From Anaerovirgula multivorans (GTDB lineage: Bacteria > Bacillota > Clostridia > Peptostreptococcales > Natronincolaceae): a stretch of 64,000 nt of DNA. The notes beneath the pieces were generated by a model that saw only the letters and a program-made list of their open reading frames with translations, did not search any database and was not told the DNA's origin. Positions 42,693 to 52,436 of this stretch are shown in pieces (within the stretch, counting starts at the first letter, position 1; the number at the start of each line of letters is the position of its first letter). A program made the position numbers and the translations under genes. The DNA lies in assembly GCF_900188145.1 (NCBI RefSeq), contig NZ_FZOJ01000013.1, forward strand, positions 62,001 to 126,000. The letters run 5' to 3'.

Positions 42693-43838
42693 TTATTTGT
42701 CTCCTAATCGTCTGCATCCTTCAACAAATACCATCTTCATTTCAATATTTTCATCAAAAACAATAATATCTGCATCTTTTCCAACCTCGATACTACCTTT
42801 TTCCCCTTCTATGCCAATGATCCTCGCAGGATTAAGGGAAACTAAGTTTATTACTTCGTATAAGGGAGCTTTTGTAATCTCCACAAAATTCTTGACGGCT
42901 TGATTCAAGGTTAGAATACTTCCTGCTAGGCTTCCATCCTCTAGTTGAGCTTTTCCTTCCTTTACTAATACCGGCTGTCCTCCCAGCTCATACATTCCCT
43001 CCTTCATACAACCTGCTCGCATAGCATCAGTAATCAAAGCCAATCTATCCTGCCCTTTTACCTTTAAAATGAATTTGAAAAGTTCTGGATGAACATGAAT
43101 TTTGTCAGCAATAAGTTCACAAGTGATATTGCTATTGAAAACGGCTCCAACAACCCCTGGATTCCTATGTTGTAAGGGTGTCATGGCATTAAAAAGGTGC
43201 GTGCTATGGGAAATACCGGCTTCTATAGCTTCCATCGCCTCCTCATAAGTAGCATTACTATGCCCAATAGATAGCACAGCATTCGACCTCTTTTTGACAG
43301 ATTCAATAAAAGCTCTGCTCCCTTCTATCTCAGGGGCCATTGTAATAATCTTAATGATATCCACGTAATCTTTAATAAATTCATAATTTGGCTTAATGAT
43401 ATAGTCTTCCCTTTGAGCACCTTTAAATTTTTTATTAATAAAGGGGCCCTCCATATGAACCCCTAATATCTTAGCTCCTGACCATTCCATTGTCGTAGCT
43501 TTTTTAACGGCTTCTAAAGCCTTATGGATAACTGGCATATCCATCGTCATGGTAGTAGGTAAAAATCCAGTAGTTCCATTGACCAAAATAGTATTACTTA
43601 TCATTTTTAGAGCTTCTACCGTTCCATCCATCGTATCACTGCCGCCGGAACCATGAATATGGATATCTATAAATCCTGGAGAAATATAGCAGCCCTTTAC
43701 ATCAATAATTTCTTCTGCATTTTCTTTGTAAAGATCTTTTTTATCACAAATTCCTCTAATTTTCTCATCTATCAATAAACCTTTATCCTCCCATATACCA
43801 TCCTTTAAGAGAATTTTTCCATTAATTAGCGCCTTCAT
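42693..43838 (-). CDS. nagA: N-acetylglucosamine-6-phosphate deacetylase
   Basis: About 381 residues. Amidohydrolase that deacetylates GlcNAc-6-P to glucosamine-6-P. Motifs: SPGFIDIHIHGSGGSDTMDG (metal HxH), HMEGPFINKKFKGAQ, SIGHSNATYEEA, STHLFNAMTPLQHRNPGVVGA and LITDAMRAGCMKEG, all typical of NagA. ATG at 43838 is nine bases after AAGGTAAGG; ATG 43847 abuts it. Last gene of the cell-wall sugar operon, 28 bases past nagB. Confidence 0.97.
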   Translation of the reverse strand: MKALINGKILLKDGIWEDKGLLIDEKIRGICDKKDLYKENAEEIIDVKGCYISPGFIDIHIHGSGGSDTMDGTVEALKMISNTILVNGTTGFLPTTMTMDMPVIHKALEAVKKATTMEWSGAKILGVHMEGPFINKKFKGAQREDYIIKPNYEFIKDYVDIIKIITMAPEIEGSRAFIESVKKRSNAVLSIGHSNATYEEAMEAIEAGISHSTHLFNAMTPLQHRNPGVVGAVFNSNITCELIADKIHVHPELFKFILKVKGQDRLALITDAMRAGCMKEGMYELGGQPVLVKEGKAQLEDGSLAGSILTLNQAVKNFVEITKAPLYEVINLVSLNPARIIGIEGEKGSIEVGKDADIIVFDENIEMKMVFVEGCRRLGDK

Positions 43839-43866
43839 CTTTATCATCCTTACCTTTATTAAATAA

Positions 43867-44601
43867 CTATATGGCTTCTATCAGCGCTCCTGCTTCTTTA
43901 TCCACGATTAATGTAATCTCTGAATGAGTTTGAAGAATCGAAGCTGGCACCTGAGTATTTACATATCCACTGGTCATTTCCCTTATAGCTTCTGCCTTAT
44001 TTCTGCCGCTGGCTAATAATACTATCTTCTTTGCCTTCATAATAGTGGCTATGCCCACTGATAAGGCTTCTTTTGGAACATCTTCTTCCCTTTCAAAAAA
44101 ACGGCTATTATCATTAATTGTCTTTTCTGTTAATCTCACCAAATGTGTAGTTACATTCAGCTTATCTGCAGGCTCATTAAACCCGATATGCCCATTGCTT
44201 CCGATTCCCAATATTTGCAGATCAATACCTCCTGCAATCCGTATCTTTTCTTCATATTCCAAACATTCCTTCACCACATTTTCTCCCATTCCATTTGGGA
44301 TGTGCATGTGATGCTCTGGTACATTAACATAAGAAAAGAAATTATCCATCATATATCTATAGTAGCTGCTTTCATGTTCTTTTGGTAGCCCATAATATTC
44401 ATCAAGATTAAAGGTAATAACCTCTGAGAAATCAACTTCTCCTCTTTTAAACATTGCCACCAATTCATGATACATTCCAACAGGCGTGCTGCCTGTAGCT
44501 AAGCCTAAAACACTTTTAGGATTTAATATTATCTGACTAGCGACCATCAAAGCTGCTTTCTTACTCATCGTTTCGTAATTCTCTTCTATATATATTCTCA
44601 T
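43867..44601 (-). CDS. nagB: Glucosamine-6-phosphate deaminase
   Basis: A 244-residue isomerase-deaminase converting glucosamine-6-P to fructose-6-P and ammonia. Motifs: LGLATGSTPVGMYHEL, TFNLDEYYGLPKEHESSYYRYM, ILGIGSNGHIGFNEPA and ALSVGIATIMKAKKIVLLASG. The length is that of the Firmicute type. ATG at 44601 follows AAGGGGTG. Lies between murR and nagA and links MurNAc/GlcNAc recovery to glycolysis. Confidence 0.97.
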   Translation of the reverse strand: MRIYIEENYETMSKKAALMVASQIILNPKSVLGLATGSTPVGMYHELVAMFKRGEVDFSEVITFNLDEYYGLPKEHESSYYRYMMDNFFSYVNVPEHHMHIPNGMGENVVKECLEYEEKIRIAGGIDLQILGIGSNGHIGFNEPADKLNVTTHLVRLTEKTINDNSRFFEREEDVPKEALSVGIATIMKAKKIVLLASGRNKAEAIREMTSGYVNTQVPASILQTHSEITLIVDKEAGALIEAI

Positions 44602-44630
44602 TGGTTGTTGTCACCCCTTATTTATCTTCA

Positions 44631-45479
44631 TCACACTTTAAAATCTTCTACAATCTCCCTTGTATCTTGAATATATTTAGATATTTCATTAAAATTGTTT
44701 CTGGCTATTCCAACAAATAGAATATCAATGATGGTTAATTGTGCAATCCTTGAGGCAATAGCACCAGTACGCAAATTTTTTTCTACACTAGCTGTAAATA
44801 GATTGATATCCGCCAAATCACTTAATGGATTTTTACCGTACTTTGTAATAGATATGGTGGTAGCACCTCGCTTTTTAGCTGTCCCCATTGCTTTAAATAT
44901 CTCCAACGTTCTCCCACTGTGAGAGATTCCAACTGCTACATCTTCTTTGCCCATATGAATGGCAGAAGCTAGCTGGGTATGACTATCCATATACATACTG
45001 GATCTCTTATTAATACGCATTAGCTTATACTGAAAATCAAGTCCCACCAATCCAGAAGCAGCAACACCATAAATATTAATATGCCTAGCTTTTGTCATAG
45101 CATCAATAGCCTCTGTTACTGCATCTTCATCTAATAGACTACTGGTTTCTTCAATTGCATTCATGTTCTCCTGTCCAATTTTATAGATGATTTCTTTAGT
45201 AGAGTCATGGATGCTAACAGCCTCGTATACCTTATCCTGCTGTCTATCTTGTAAAACAGCATCCTTTGCTAACCCTAATTTCATCTCTTGGAAACCAGTG
45301 TAGCCCAGTTTTCTAGCAAATCGAACTACACTTGGCGCACTAGTTCCCACTTGTTCCCCTAGTTCCGCTGCTGACAAACTAACAATTTCGTCTCCATTTT
45401 CCATAACATAATTAGCTATTTTTTTTTCTGTCGGTGTAAACTCTTGATAAACTTCTCTTATTTTTAAAATACAACTCAA
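44631..45479 (-). CDS. murR: MurR/RpiR-family transcriptional regulator
   Basis: A 282-residue repressor-type protein: N-terminal RpiR helix-turn-helix (about 1-77; IANYVMENGDEIVSLSAAELGEQVGTSAPSVVRFARKLGYTGFQEMK) and a SIS sugar-phosphate domain (about 105-270; INIYGVAASGLVGLDFQYKL, DVAVGISHSGRTLEIFKAM). A TTG start at 45479 after AGGAGGAGAG fits the conserved N-terminus. It is inside the MurNAc operon, so MurNAc-6-P or GlcNAc-6-P is the likely effector; candidate operators lie at 49147-49215. Confidence 0.9.
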   Translation of the reverse strand: MSCILKIREVYQEFTPTEKKIANYVMENGDEIVSLSAAELGEQVGTSAPSVVRFARKLGYTGFQEMKLGLAKDAVLQDRQQDKVYEAVSIHDSTKEIIYKIGQENMNAIEETSSLLDEDAVTEAIDAMTKARHINIYGVAASGLVGLDFQYKLMRINKRSSMYMDSHTQLASAIHMGKEDVAVGISHSGRTLEIFKAMGTAKKRGATTISITKYGKNPLSDLADINLFTASVEKNLRTGAIASRIAQLTIIDILFVGIARNNFNEISKYIQDTREIVEDFKV

Positions 45480-45502
45480 CCAGCTCTCCTCCTATTTTGC
45501 TT

Positions 45503-46540
45503 TTATTCCTCCAATATAAATTTGAAAGCATCTCCAGGTCTTATCCTGTCAATCAGCAGAGCAGCCTCAGAGACATCACCTACTACATTGACCCTGTCGT
45601 CAGCCTTAAAATCCTTTTTTACTATTTGTAATTCACCTTCATATCTCAAATATCCTTCATTATCTATGGTCAAAGAATATTTTTTCCTTTCAATGGTATT
45701 CTTTTTTATAATAGGAAGAGTTTTTTTGCCTCTTGCTTCTTCAGAGCGAATAACAAATTCTCCTGGATCCATGCGATTAGTATGGATGTTAGAAATAATC
45801 TGTCTTTCTCCTTTACTGAGACTTGCTATTTTTAAAGGAAGGGTATAAATCTTCCTTTTAATTTTACTTAAATCCTCTATTTCCTTCTCTAGAGCAAAAG
45901 CATCTCCCAAAACAATTAAATCTATATCAGAGGCTAATAAGTGCTGGGCAGCTACAATAGGATGGATGTCTCTGTGACATTCCAGTGTAGGTAGGCCTTC
46001 ATAAATGGGTCCTCTTTTTCCTCCCCTTGAAGGTATAAAGGCCATAATCTTCAAACCATACTCCTTGAAAGCCTGATTTCTCTCCATAAGCAAATCATAG
46101 GCTATACCCGTGTCCCGTCTAGGATAATAATTATGACCAACCTCCATCTTTTCCATCAAAGCCCCTGCTTCTACTAGTTTTTGCAGATAGCCTTTGTCTA
46201 TGGTACTGCCGTTTATTTGAATTTTAAAGGGATAATTTCTTGTAAAGGCGGCTACTTCTTCTATGGTAAAGCCAAAGTCCAACCTTAAAGCATAGATGTT
46301 ATATGCTTTAAGGTTGACTTTATCCATAAAACCTTTTGAAACATCTGCGATAACTTGCATATCTAGTTCTCTGGTTTTTCGCAGAATTTCTTTTGCTTCT
46401 AAATAAACCTTTTCATTAGCTTCTGGGATGTGTAGAGAGGTAAACACAGTATTTATACCATGTCTATGGGCCATTTCCAAGTAGTTTAAGTTGTCCTCCA
46501 GATTATAATCCATACCTGTATAAACTGAAATTCCGAGCAT
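45503..46540 (-). CDS. mupG: MupG-type 6-phospho-N-acetylmuramidase (DUF871)
   Basis: A 345-residue protein with an N-terminal TIM barrel (GISVYTGMDYNLEDNLNYLEMAHRHGINTVFTSLHIPE, LRLDFGFTIEEVAAF, MEVGHNYYPRRDTGIA, FIPSRGGKRGPIYEGLPTLE) and a C-terminal beta domain (about 235-345), the layout of the DUF871/MupG family. MupG of Staphylococcus cleaves MurNAc-6-P-GlcNAc after uptake by MurP. ATG at 46540 follows AGGAGAAGG. Position between murP and murR agrees. The name is by family plus context. Confidence 0.9.
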   Translation of the reverse strand: MLGISVYTGMDYNLEDNLNYLEMAHRHGINTVFTSLHIPEANEKVYLEAKEILRKTRELDMQVIADVSKGFMDKVNLKAYNIYALRLDFGFTIEEVAAFTRNYPFKIQINGSTIDKGYLQKLVEAGALMEKMEVGHNYYPRRDTGIAYDLLMERNQAFKEYGLKIMAFIPSRGGKRGPIYEGLPTLECHRDIHPIVAAQHLLASDIDLIVLGDAFALEKEIEDLSKIKRKIYTLPLKIASLSKGERQIISNIHTNRMDPGEFVIRSEEARGKKTLPIIKKNTIERKKYSLTIDNEGYLRYEGELQIVKKDFKADDRVNVVGDVSEAALLIDRIRPGDAFKFILEE

Positions 46541-46611
46541 TTATATCCTTCTCCTCTCCATTGTTCCTCTATACTTCTAGATTTCCAAGATGCTTTTTAA
46601 AGATATTCCTT

Positions 46612-48051
46612 TTAAACATTTGCTACATCAGTATCTTTAATAAACAACCGAGTAATAATAAAACCACCAGTATAGGATATGAGTATACCAATTATATAAT
46701 GTATCATTGAACTTGGCTGCATAAGAGGTACTGCTACCAGACCAGAAGGTCCCCAGGCTGTCGCCATAACCTTAGTAGCCATAACATAAGCGCCCCCAAA
46801 GCCCGCACCTAATCCTGCAGTAATAAAAGGTTTTCCTAAAGGCAAAGTAACACCATAAATTAGTGGCTCCCCTATCCCTAGAATGCCTGCCGGCAGCGCT
46901 CCAGCAATGACTTGTTTCATTCTATGATTGTTAACTTTTTTACTAATCATATAGATGGCAATTGCAGCTCCTACTTGACCAGCACCTGCCATCGCCAACA
47001 CGGGAAATAAAGATACTCCCCCAAAGGTCTCCAATTGTATGGCATAAATTGGTATTAGACCATGATGTAACCCTAACAATACCATTGGCAGAAATACAGC
47101 TGATAATATATATCCTGAAATGATACTAATAATAGTATTATCTGAACCAATGATTACACTCAATCCCTTTACTAGCCAATCGGATACTACACCTGATACC
47201 GGCATGATAATAAATACAAAAATCACTGCCGTAACAAGAAGAGCAACAATAGGAGTAATAATTAAGTCCAGTACATCAGGAACCCTTCTTCTAACAGCTC
47301 TTTCAATCTTTGCCAGAAGATATACACCGATAATAACACCTATAATGCCGCCTTTACCTGTTGTTAAAATAGAATTCAATGGTACTTCAGCGTCGTACAG
47401 CCCGAAGAGTTGAGCGATATTTACAATTTGAGCCGCAATTGACATGGCTCCTACCATCCCTCCAAGTGCTTCAGTAGCACCAAATCTTTTAGCAGCATTT
47501 ACCCCGGTAAATATAGCAAAATAACCTAAGAAACTGGTACCGATAAGTGCAAAAACAAGCCGGATTACTTCCCACATTTGGCTACCTTCTGGTAACGCCC
47601 CCTGCTGCATCATTGTACCAATTAAACTGCTAAATCCATTAAATATACCCGCAGCAATAATTGCTGGAATAAGAGGTATAAATATACCTGCAATTGCTTC
47701 TAACGCTGTTTTTAATTTGTTCTGTTTTTGGTTCTTTTTAATAGCCGCTTTATTGCTTTGCCAATCTTCAGTTACCGTCGAAGCTTGAGTTATTCCAAAT
47801 TCATCCGCAAGAAGGTCTGCCACCTTTTTGGCTTTCCCTGGACCCACTACAACTTGAAGTGTCTCTGCTTCAACTACTCCCAATACACCCTCTACTTCTT
47901 TTAATTCTTTGATGTTCACTTTCGACTGGTCTTTTACTTGGATTCGCACCCTCGTCATACAATTAGCAGCGGTTATGATATTACCTTTGCCACCTACTAA
48001 TTCAACAATTTTGCTAGCTAATTCTTTATTAGCTATAGACACATTAGCCAT
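46612..48051 (-). CDS. murP: PTS transporter EIIBC, MurNAc/MurNAc-GlcNAc type
   Basis: About 479 residues. N-terminal EIIB domain with phospho-cysteine in ITAANCMTRVRI (about residue 31) and C-terminal EIIC with about ten membrane segments (ALEAIAGIFIPLIPAIIAAGIFNG, LGLHHGLIPIYAIQLE, GILGIGEPLIYGVTLPLGKPF). No EIIA domain is fused, as in MurP, which borrows a glucose-type EIIA. ATG at 48051 (MANVSI) follows AAGGGGTG; the upstream in-frame start lacks a site. Flanked by murQ and mupG, so the substrate is probably MurNAc or MurNAc-GlcNAc. Confidence 0.9.
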   Translation of the reverse strand: MANVSIANKELASKIVELVGGKGNIITAANCMTRVRIQVKDQSKVNIKELKEVEGVLGVVEAETLQVVVGPGKAKKVADLLADEFGITQASTVTEDWQSNKAAIKKNQKQNKLKTALEAIAGIFIPLIPAIIAAGIFNGFSSLIGTMMQQGALPEGSQMWEVIRLVFALIGTSFLGYFAIFTGVNAAKRFGATEALGGMVGAMSIAAQIVNIAQLFGLYDAEVPLNSILTTGKGGIIGVIIGVYLLAKIERAVRRRVPDVLDLIITPIVALLVTAVIFVFIIMPVSGVVSDWLVKGLSVIIGSDNTIISIISGYILSAVFLPMVLLGLHHGLIPIYAIQLETFGGVSLFPVLAMAGAGQVGAAIAIYMISKKVNNHRMKQVIAGALPAGILGIGEPLIYGVTLPLGKPFITAGLGAGFGGAYVMATKVMATAWGPSGLVAVPLMQPSSMIHYIIGILISYTGGFIITRLFIKDTDVANV

Positions 48052-48143
48052 AAAAAACACCCCTTTTTTTATAATCAATAGGAAATTATATACCTTTCAT
48101 AATTATAGATAAGCTATAATTTCCGTAATTGGTTTCAACAAAG

Positions 48144-49079
48144 TTATCCTTTAAAGCTTCCAAAAGAAGACTTTCTTACAGACTCCAGTGCTTTTCTTAC
48201 ATAGCCATGATTCTTTTCTAGTATTTCTCTTGCTTCCTCTATAAGCGGTATCTTTGATAAAATCAAGAAGATTGCAAGCTTAACATCGTAATCAGTTTCT
48301 TTCAAGTATTTTTCTGTCGTCTCTCTAGATACTCCCGTAGCTTCCATCACAATTCGTTTGCATCGCTCAATTAGCTTTAGATTGGTTGCCTCCACATCCA
48401 CCATCAAATTTTCATAAACCTTTCCTAGCTTAATCATGGCTCCTGTTGAAAGCATATTTAGAACCATCTTTTGTGCAGTTCCTGCCTTCATTCTGGTAGA
48501 ACCAGTAACCACCTCTGGCCCAACAATTGGATTGATAGCGATAGTTGCAAGCTTTGACATGTCACTTCCAATGTTGCATGTGACAGAAATTGTTTGAGCC
48601 CTAAGAGTATTTGCATACTTCATTGCTCCGATTACATAAGGTGTTCGTCCACTGGCTGCTATACCTACCAAAACATCCTTATGATTGAAGCTAATTCTTT
48701 CAAGGTCTAATCTTCCTTCATCTTCGTTATCTTCAACACCTTCTATTGCTTTGAAGATTGCCTCCGTACCTCCAGCGATTAATCCTTGTACCAGGGAAGG
48801 GTCTGTTCCGTAGGTAGGAGGGCATTCAGAAGCATCCAATATACCAATTCTTCCACTAGTACCTGCCCCAATATATATCAATCTACCCCCTTTTTGCAAC
48901 TGCTCTGCTATAAGGTCTACTGCTGTCGCTATGTTAATAAGTTCTTCTTCAACAGCCAATGCAACTTGTCTGTCCTCATTGTTAATAATCTGCATCATTT
49001 CTAAAGTAGACATACTGTCGATATTTTTACTATTTTCATTTCTTTCCTCTGTTGTCATTCCGTTTAAATTGATCTGCAT
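48144..49079 (-). CDS. murQ: N-acetylmuramic acid 6-phosphate etherase
   Basis: A 311-residue SIS-domain lyase that removes the lactyl ether of MurNAc-6-P to give GlcNAc-6-P and lactate. Diagnostic segments: [51 protein letters not shown] with the catalytic Glu, [15 protein letters not shown] and [23 protein letters not shown] at 49079 follows TTGGGGGAT. First gene of the recycling operon. Confidence 0.97.
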   Translation of the reverse strand: MQINLNGMTTEERNENSKNIDSMSTLEMMQIINNEDRQVALAVEEELINIATAVDLIAEQLQKGGRLIYIGAGTSGRIGILDASECPPTYGTDPSLVQGLIAGGTEAIFKAIEGVEDNEDEGRLDLERISFNHKDVLVGIAASGRTPYVIGAMKYANTLRAQTISVTCNIGSDMSKLATIAINPIVGPEVVTGSTRMKAGTAQKMVLNMLSTGAMIKLGKVYENLMVDVEATNLKLIERCKRIVMEATGVSRETTEKYLKETDYDVKLAIFLILSKIPLIEEAREILEKNHGYVRKALESVRKSSFGSFKG

Positions 49080-49146
49080 CAGTATCCCCCAATTCTTATA
49101 AGTTACTTCTTTTTTTCCGTAAAAATCATATGTTTTATAAATTTTC

Positions 49147-49215
49147 TGTAATTTAATTATAATGCATTTGAAATTATATTACAATATTTTTTTATTTTTT
49201 TGTAATTATATTTCT
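49147..49215. promoter_or_regulatory. Cluster of candidate MurR operators upstream of murQ
   Basis: Three related 15-bp near-palindromes: TGTAATTTAATTATA (49147), TGAAATTATATTACA (49169) and TGTAATTATATTTCT (49201). The spacings, 22 and 32 bp, are near two and three helical turns. They lie 70-135 bp before murQ, where the promoter must be. Consensus TGWAATWWWATTWCA is my reading. Confidence 0.45.
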
Positions 49216-49344
49216 TTCCTATGTGTTTTTATTTTTAAACTTATATGGGTTTATCCTTATAAAGTATCGATTACAAAAACAAATCCATCTAACCAAAGAC
49301 CTTAGATGGATTTGTTTTCTTTTTCGGTATGAAATTTCGTTATA

Positions 49345-49968
49345 CTAATCATTGTAGTAAATAGTCACTCTGATTATCATCATTTCCTCTTCTCTTCTAT
49401 TATAAAAATTAATATTGTGTTCATCTTTGGATAATCCCGTTATAGAGAAAAAATCTCCTTCACCTAAGCTTATTTCATCATTTCCCACAGCTATACAGGG
49501 ACTACCCTTAACAATATAAAATGCCTCTGTTATTTGTTTTACTTTATTATCCTCATCACTTTTTAAGATTTCAACACACTTCTCTCTTACTATCTTCAAA
49601 GCCTCTAATGTTCCAGTGACCCCTTCTGCCATCATCAAGTTAAAGTCTGTTACTTTTCCATAGCTTTTCGTTGTCCAATCCCCCATAAAGCTGTCCTGTT
49701 GATAAGGACTTAACATCACCTTATACCTTCCCTCATGTTCTAAAGCTAATTCTCCTTCGACAACCATCAGTATTCGTGAAAATCTTGGTAAGTGTGTGAA
49801 TTCTGATTCCACCAGCTCCACCTTAGCAGAGCTTACTCTCCATTTAAAATCTCTGTTACCATAATCAGCATCCTCAGGATAAATCATAAGCTGTGTCGTA
49901 GTTCCGCCAGCCCACTGGCTGATTTGATGCTGTTCTTTCCTTACAATCTTTATAGTATTTTTTTCCAT
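49345..49968 (-). CDS. HutD/Ves-like cupin protein
   Basis: About 207 residues with the HutD family opening KIVRKEQHQISQWAGGTTTQLMIYPEDADYGNRDFKWRVSSAKVE, followed by the cupin strands FTHLPRFSRILMVVEGELALEHEG and a long C-terminal cupin-like half. HutD members accompany histidine utilisation, but no hut gene is present in this window and the molecular role of the family is unclear. ATG at 49968 follows GGAGAGGTG; GTG at 49974 is in frame but close. Single-gene unit between murQ and a two-component system. Confidence 0.8.
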   Translation of the reverse strand: MEKNTIKIVRKEQHQISQWAGGTTTQLMIYPEDADYGNRDFKWRVSSAKVELVESEFTHLPRFSRILMVVEGELALEHEGRYKVMLSPYQQDSFMGDWTTKSYGKVTDFNLMMAEGVTGTLEALKIVREKCVEILKSDEDNKVKQITEAFYIVKGSPCIAVGNDEISLGEGDFFSITGLSKDEHNINFYNRREEEMMIIRVTIYYND

Positions 49969-50062
49969 ATGCACCTCTCCCCTCTACTACTATATAATAA
50001 TCATTTTGTTTTTTGCCTTTGTCCGTTATCACATCTCTATAATTTATGATCTTCACCATTTA

Positions 50063-51502
50063 TCAATTATTTACTTTCTTTACAGGTAGCATAATAACAA
50101 ATTTCGTTCCAACTCTCAACGTGCTTCTTACTTCAATCTTACCATGATGGCTCTCTACAATCCATTTTGCAATGGATAAGCCTAAGCCCTGTCCTCCCTG
50201 AGATTTTGTTCTAGATTTATCAGCACAATAGAATCGTTCAAATATATGGGGAAGCTCTTCTTTGGCTATACCTATTCCTGTATCCTCTACCTCTATCACT
50301 ATATGATTTTTCCAGACCCTTTGATGAATTGAAATTTTGCCGCTCTCTGGTGTGAATTTTACGCTGTTATCTAGCAATATTCGCAGTAGTTGCTTAATAG
50401 ATTTTCTATCTCCATAAAAAATATAATCTTCCTTTACATCACAACCAAATTCATGGGTTTTATCTATTAGTTTCGCCTCCTTCACTAATTCATTCATTAA
50501 TTCCCCCATGGAAAATTCCGTAAGCTCTAGTTTTTGAAGATTTTTATCTGCTCTTGCTAGAAATAGAAGCTTCTCAATTAGGTCCTTCATGTTTTCCGAT
50601 TCACTTTTTATAGCTTCAATAGATTCCTCCAACACCTCTTTATCCTCTTTTCCCCATCTATCCAGCAAATTGGCATACCCCTGCAGTACTGAAATAGGTG
50701 TTCTTAGTTCATGGGAGGCATCAGAAACAAATTGATTCTGCTGCTGATAGGAGGCTTCGATCCGATCTAGCATTGCATTGAAGGTTTCTGCTAAATCCTT
50801 CAATTCATCCTGGGAGCTTCCAACATCCAATCTGGTATTTAATTGATGAATAGAAATATGCTTTACTGTCTTTGTCATCTTCTCAATGGGCCTTAGCATC
50901 TTTCTACTGGTCTTTGATCCAAAAATAAGCGTAATGAGAATAGCAATACTATTTAATATAAGAAGGGTTATAAATAACACCGTCATATAAGTATCTTCTG
51001 TTCTTAGATACTTAGTTGCCTGTAAAATATATTGTTGCTCCTCTATTGTTATTGTTTCTTGGATTATTATCGGTTGATGGAAAAAGCCAATGGTTTCTGT
51101 TATCGTATTATCTCCAGTAGAAAACAACAGTCTCCTTCTATTATCTGAAACTGCAAAAATAACATCTTCCTTCTCAGCTATTTCCTTTAAATAATTTTCA
51201 TAGGACTGAAACTCCTCTGTCATCATTTCTGTCGTCTGTATTAAATTCCTCTTTAAATTCCTCTCTGCTTGCTGTTTTAGAAAGTAGCCCGAAACCCCTA
51301 AAACACTAGCACTAATAATGAAAAGAAGCAAAGAAAAAATAAAAGCATATACTACGGTAATCTTAAAGGTAATAGAAAACCTAAATAATTTCTTAATCCG
51401 TTTAATGATATAGCCTGCTCCCTTAAATAACAGCTTTATTAATTGAAGCAGAAGAGAAAAAAGCCTCTTAATCGTTGTAGAAACTACTTGAAATTTATTC
51501 AT
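50063..51502 (-). CDS. Sensor histidine kinase, ArlS-like
   Basis: A 479-residue membrane kinase: cytosolic basic N-terminus, membrane helix about 52-78, an extracellular domain of about 100 residues, second helix about 172-195, HAMP (LRPIEKMTKTVKHI...LNTRLDV...ELKDLAETFNAMLDRIE), HisKA with SDASHELRTPISVLQGY, and HATPase_c with N-box LLRILLDNSVKFT, DTGIGIAKEE and GGQGLGLSIAKW. It overlaps the regulator gene by eight bases. The unusual 45-residue basic N-terminal tail before the first helix is longer than in most relatives. Signal unknown. Confidence 0.93.
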   Translation of the reverse strand: MNKFQVVSTTIKRLFSLLLQLIKLLFKGAGYIIKRIKKLFRFSITFKITVVYAFIFSLLLFIISASVLGVSGYFLKQQAERNLKRNLIQTTEMMTEEFQSYENYLKEIAEKEDVIFAVSDNRRRLLFSTGDNTITETIGFFHQPIIIQETITIEEQQYILQATKYLRTEDTYMTVLFITLLILNSIAILITLIFGSKTSRKMLRPIEKMTKTVKHISIHQLNTRLDVGSSQDELKDLAETFNAMLDRIEASYQQQNQFVSDASHELRTPISVLQGYANLLDRWGKEDKEVLEESIEAIKSESENMKDLIEKLLFLARADKNLQKLELTEFSMGELMNELVKEAKLIDKTHEFGCDVKEDYIFYGDRKSIKQLLRILLDNSVKFTPESGKISIHQRVWKNHIVIEVEDTGIGIAKEELPHIFERFYCADKSRTKSQGGQGLGLSIAKWIVESHHGKIEVRSTLRVGTKFVIMLPVKKVNN

Positions 51503-52172
51503 TTTTTAAAAGATAACCCACCCCTCTAATGGTATGGATAAGCTTGTCATTATATTTTTCATCAATTTTTCCCCTGAGATATCGAACATAAACATCTACT
51601 ACATTGGTATCTCCCATATAGTCGTAACCCCAAACCTTCTCTAAAATTTTATCTCTTGATAAAACAATGCTCTGATTCTCCATTAAATAGAAGAGCAAAT
51701 CAAATTCCCTTTTCGTTAGCTCAATAGTATGCTCATTATAGGTAACTAAGTGCTGCTCCTCATCTAGCTTAAGATTTCCTACCCTTAAAATATGGTGAGT
51801 TTCAAAAGTCCCTCTTTTCCTTTTTAATGCTGTTCGGATTCTTGCCAGCAATTCTTCAATGGCAAAGGGTTTTGTAATATAATCGTCCGCCCCAAAATCA
51901 AGCCCCATTACTTTATCCATCGTTTGGTCTTTAGCCGTCAACATAATAAGCGGAACATCTGATGACATGCGGATTCGTCGACAAACCTCCATCCCATTCA
52001 GCCCTGGCAGCATAATATCTAACAAAATCAAATCTATCTTTTCCTTTAAGGCTTTTTCTAACCCTGCTCTTCCATCATGAGCTTGAATTACCTCATAGCC
52101 TTCGTGCTTTAATTCTAATTCAAGAAAACGGGCAATTTTTACCTCATCTTCAATAATCAATATTCTTTGCAT
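51495..52172 (-). CDS. OmpR/PhoB-family response regulator, ArlR-like
   Basis: A 225-residue regulator: receiver domain with IIEDE, phospho-acceptor Asp52 in LLDIMLPG, and KPF; winged-helix output domain with ELTKREFDLLFYLMENQSIVLSRDKILEKVWGYDYMGDTNVVDVYVRYLRGKID, close to the ArlR/CsrR group. ATG at 52172 follows GGAGAG. It is the first gene of the pair and activates or represses unknown targets, possibly its own operon. Confidence 0.95.
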   Translation of the reverse strand: MQRILIIEDEVKIARFLELELKHEGYEVIQAHDGRAGLEKALKEKIDLILLDIMLPGLNGMEVCRRIRMSSDVPLIMLTAKDQTMDKVMGLDFGADDYITKPFAIEELLARIRTALKRKRGTFETHHILRVGNLKLDEEQHLVTYNEHTIELTKREFDLLFYLMENQSIVLSRDKILEKVWGYDYMGDTNVVDVYVRYLRGKIDEKYNDKLIHTIRGVGYLLKNE

Positions 52173-52387
52173 ATGCTTCCATCTCTCCTTTGAAGGAATA
52201 AATCAACGGTTATATATCCATTATATACTATACTTCCAAATCTTAGCTACAGCTTTCAGACCAGGAGAAGATCCTAGTTGTTGGATATTAAAAGTAGATG
52301 ACCCAAATCTTTGATTTGCTGTCAGTCACTTTCACAGAATGCAATCAAAGTATGCAGTCACATATTTATCTACATAGAATGCAATAA

Positions 52388-52426
52388 AAAAGTCTTCCTT
52401 TAAAGGTGAAAGGATGACTTTTTTAA
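52388..52426 (-). terminator. Terminator of the DUF4342 gene
   Basis: On the minus strand AAAAAGTCATCCTTT pairs (one bulge) with AAAGGAAGACTTTTTT. It lies just past the stop at 52437. The rest of 52173-52436 shows no gene. Confidence 0.85.
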
Positions 52427-52436
52427 AAGCACGTTA

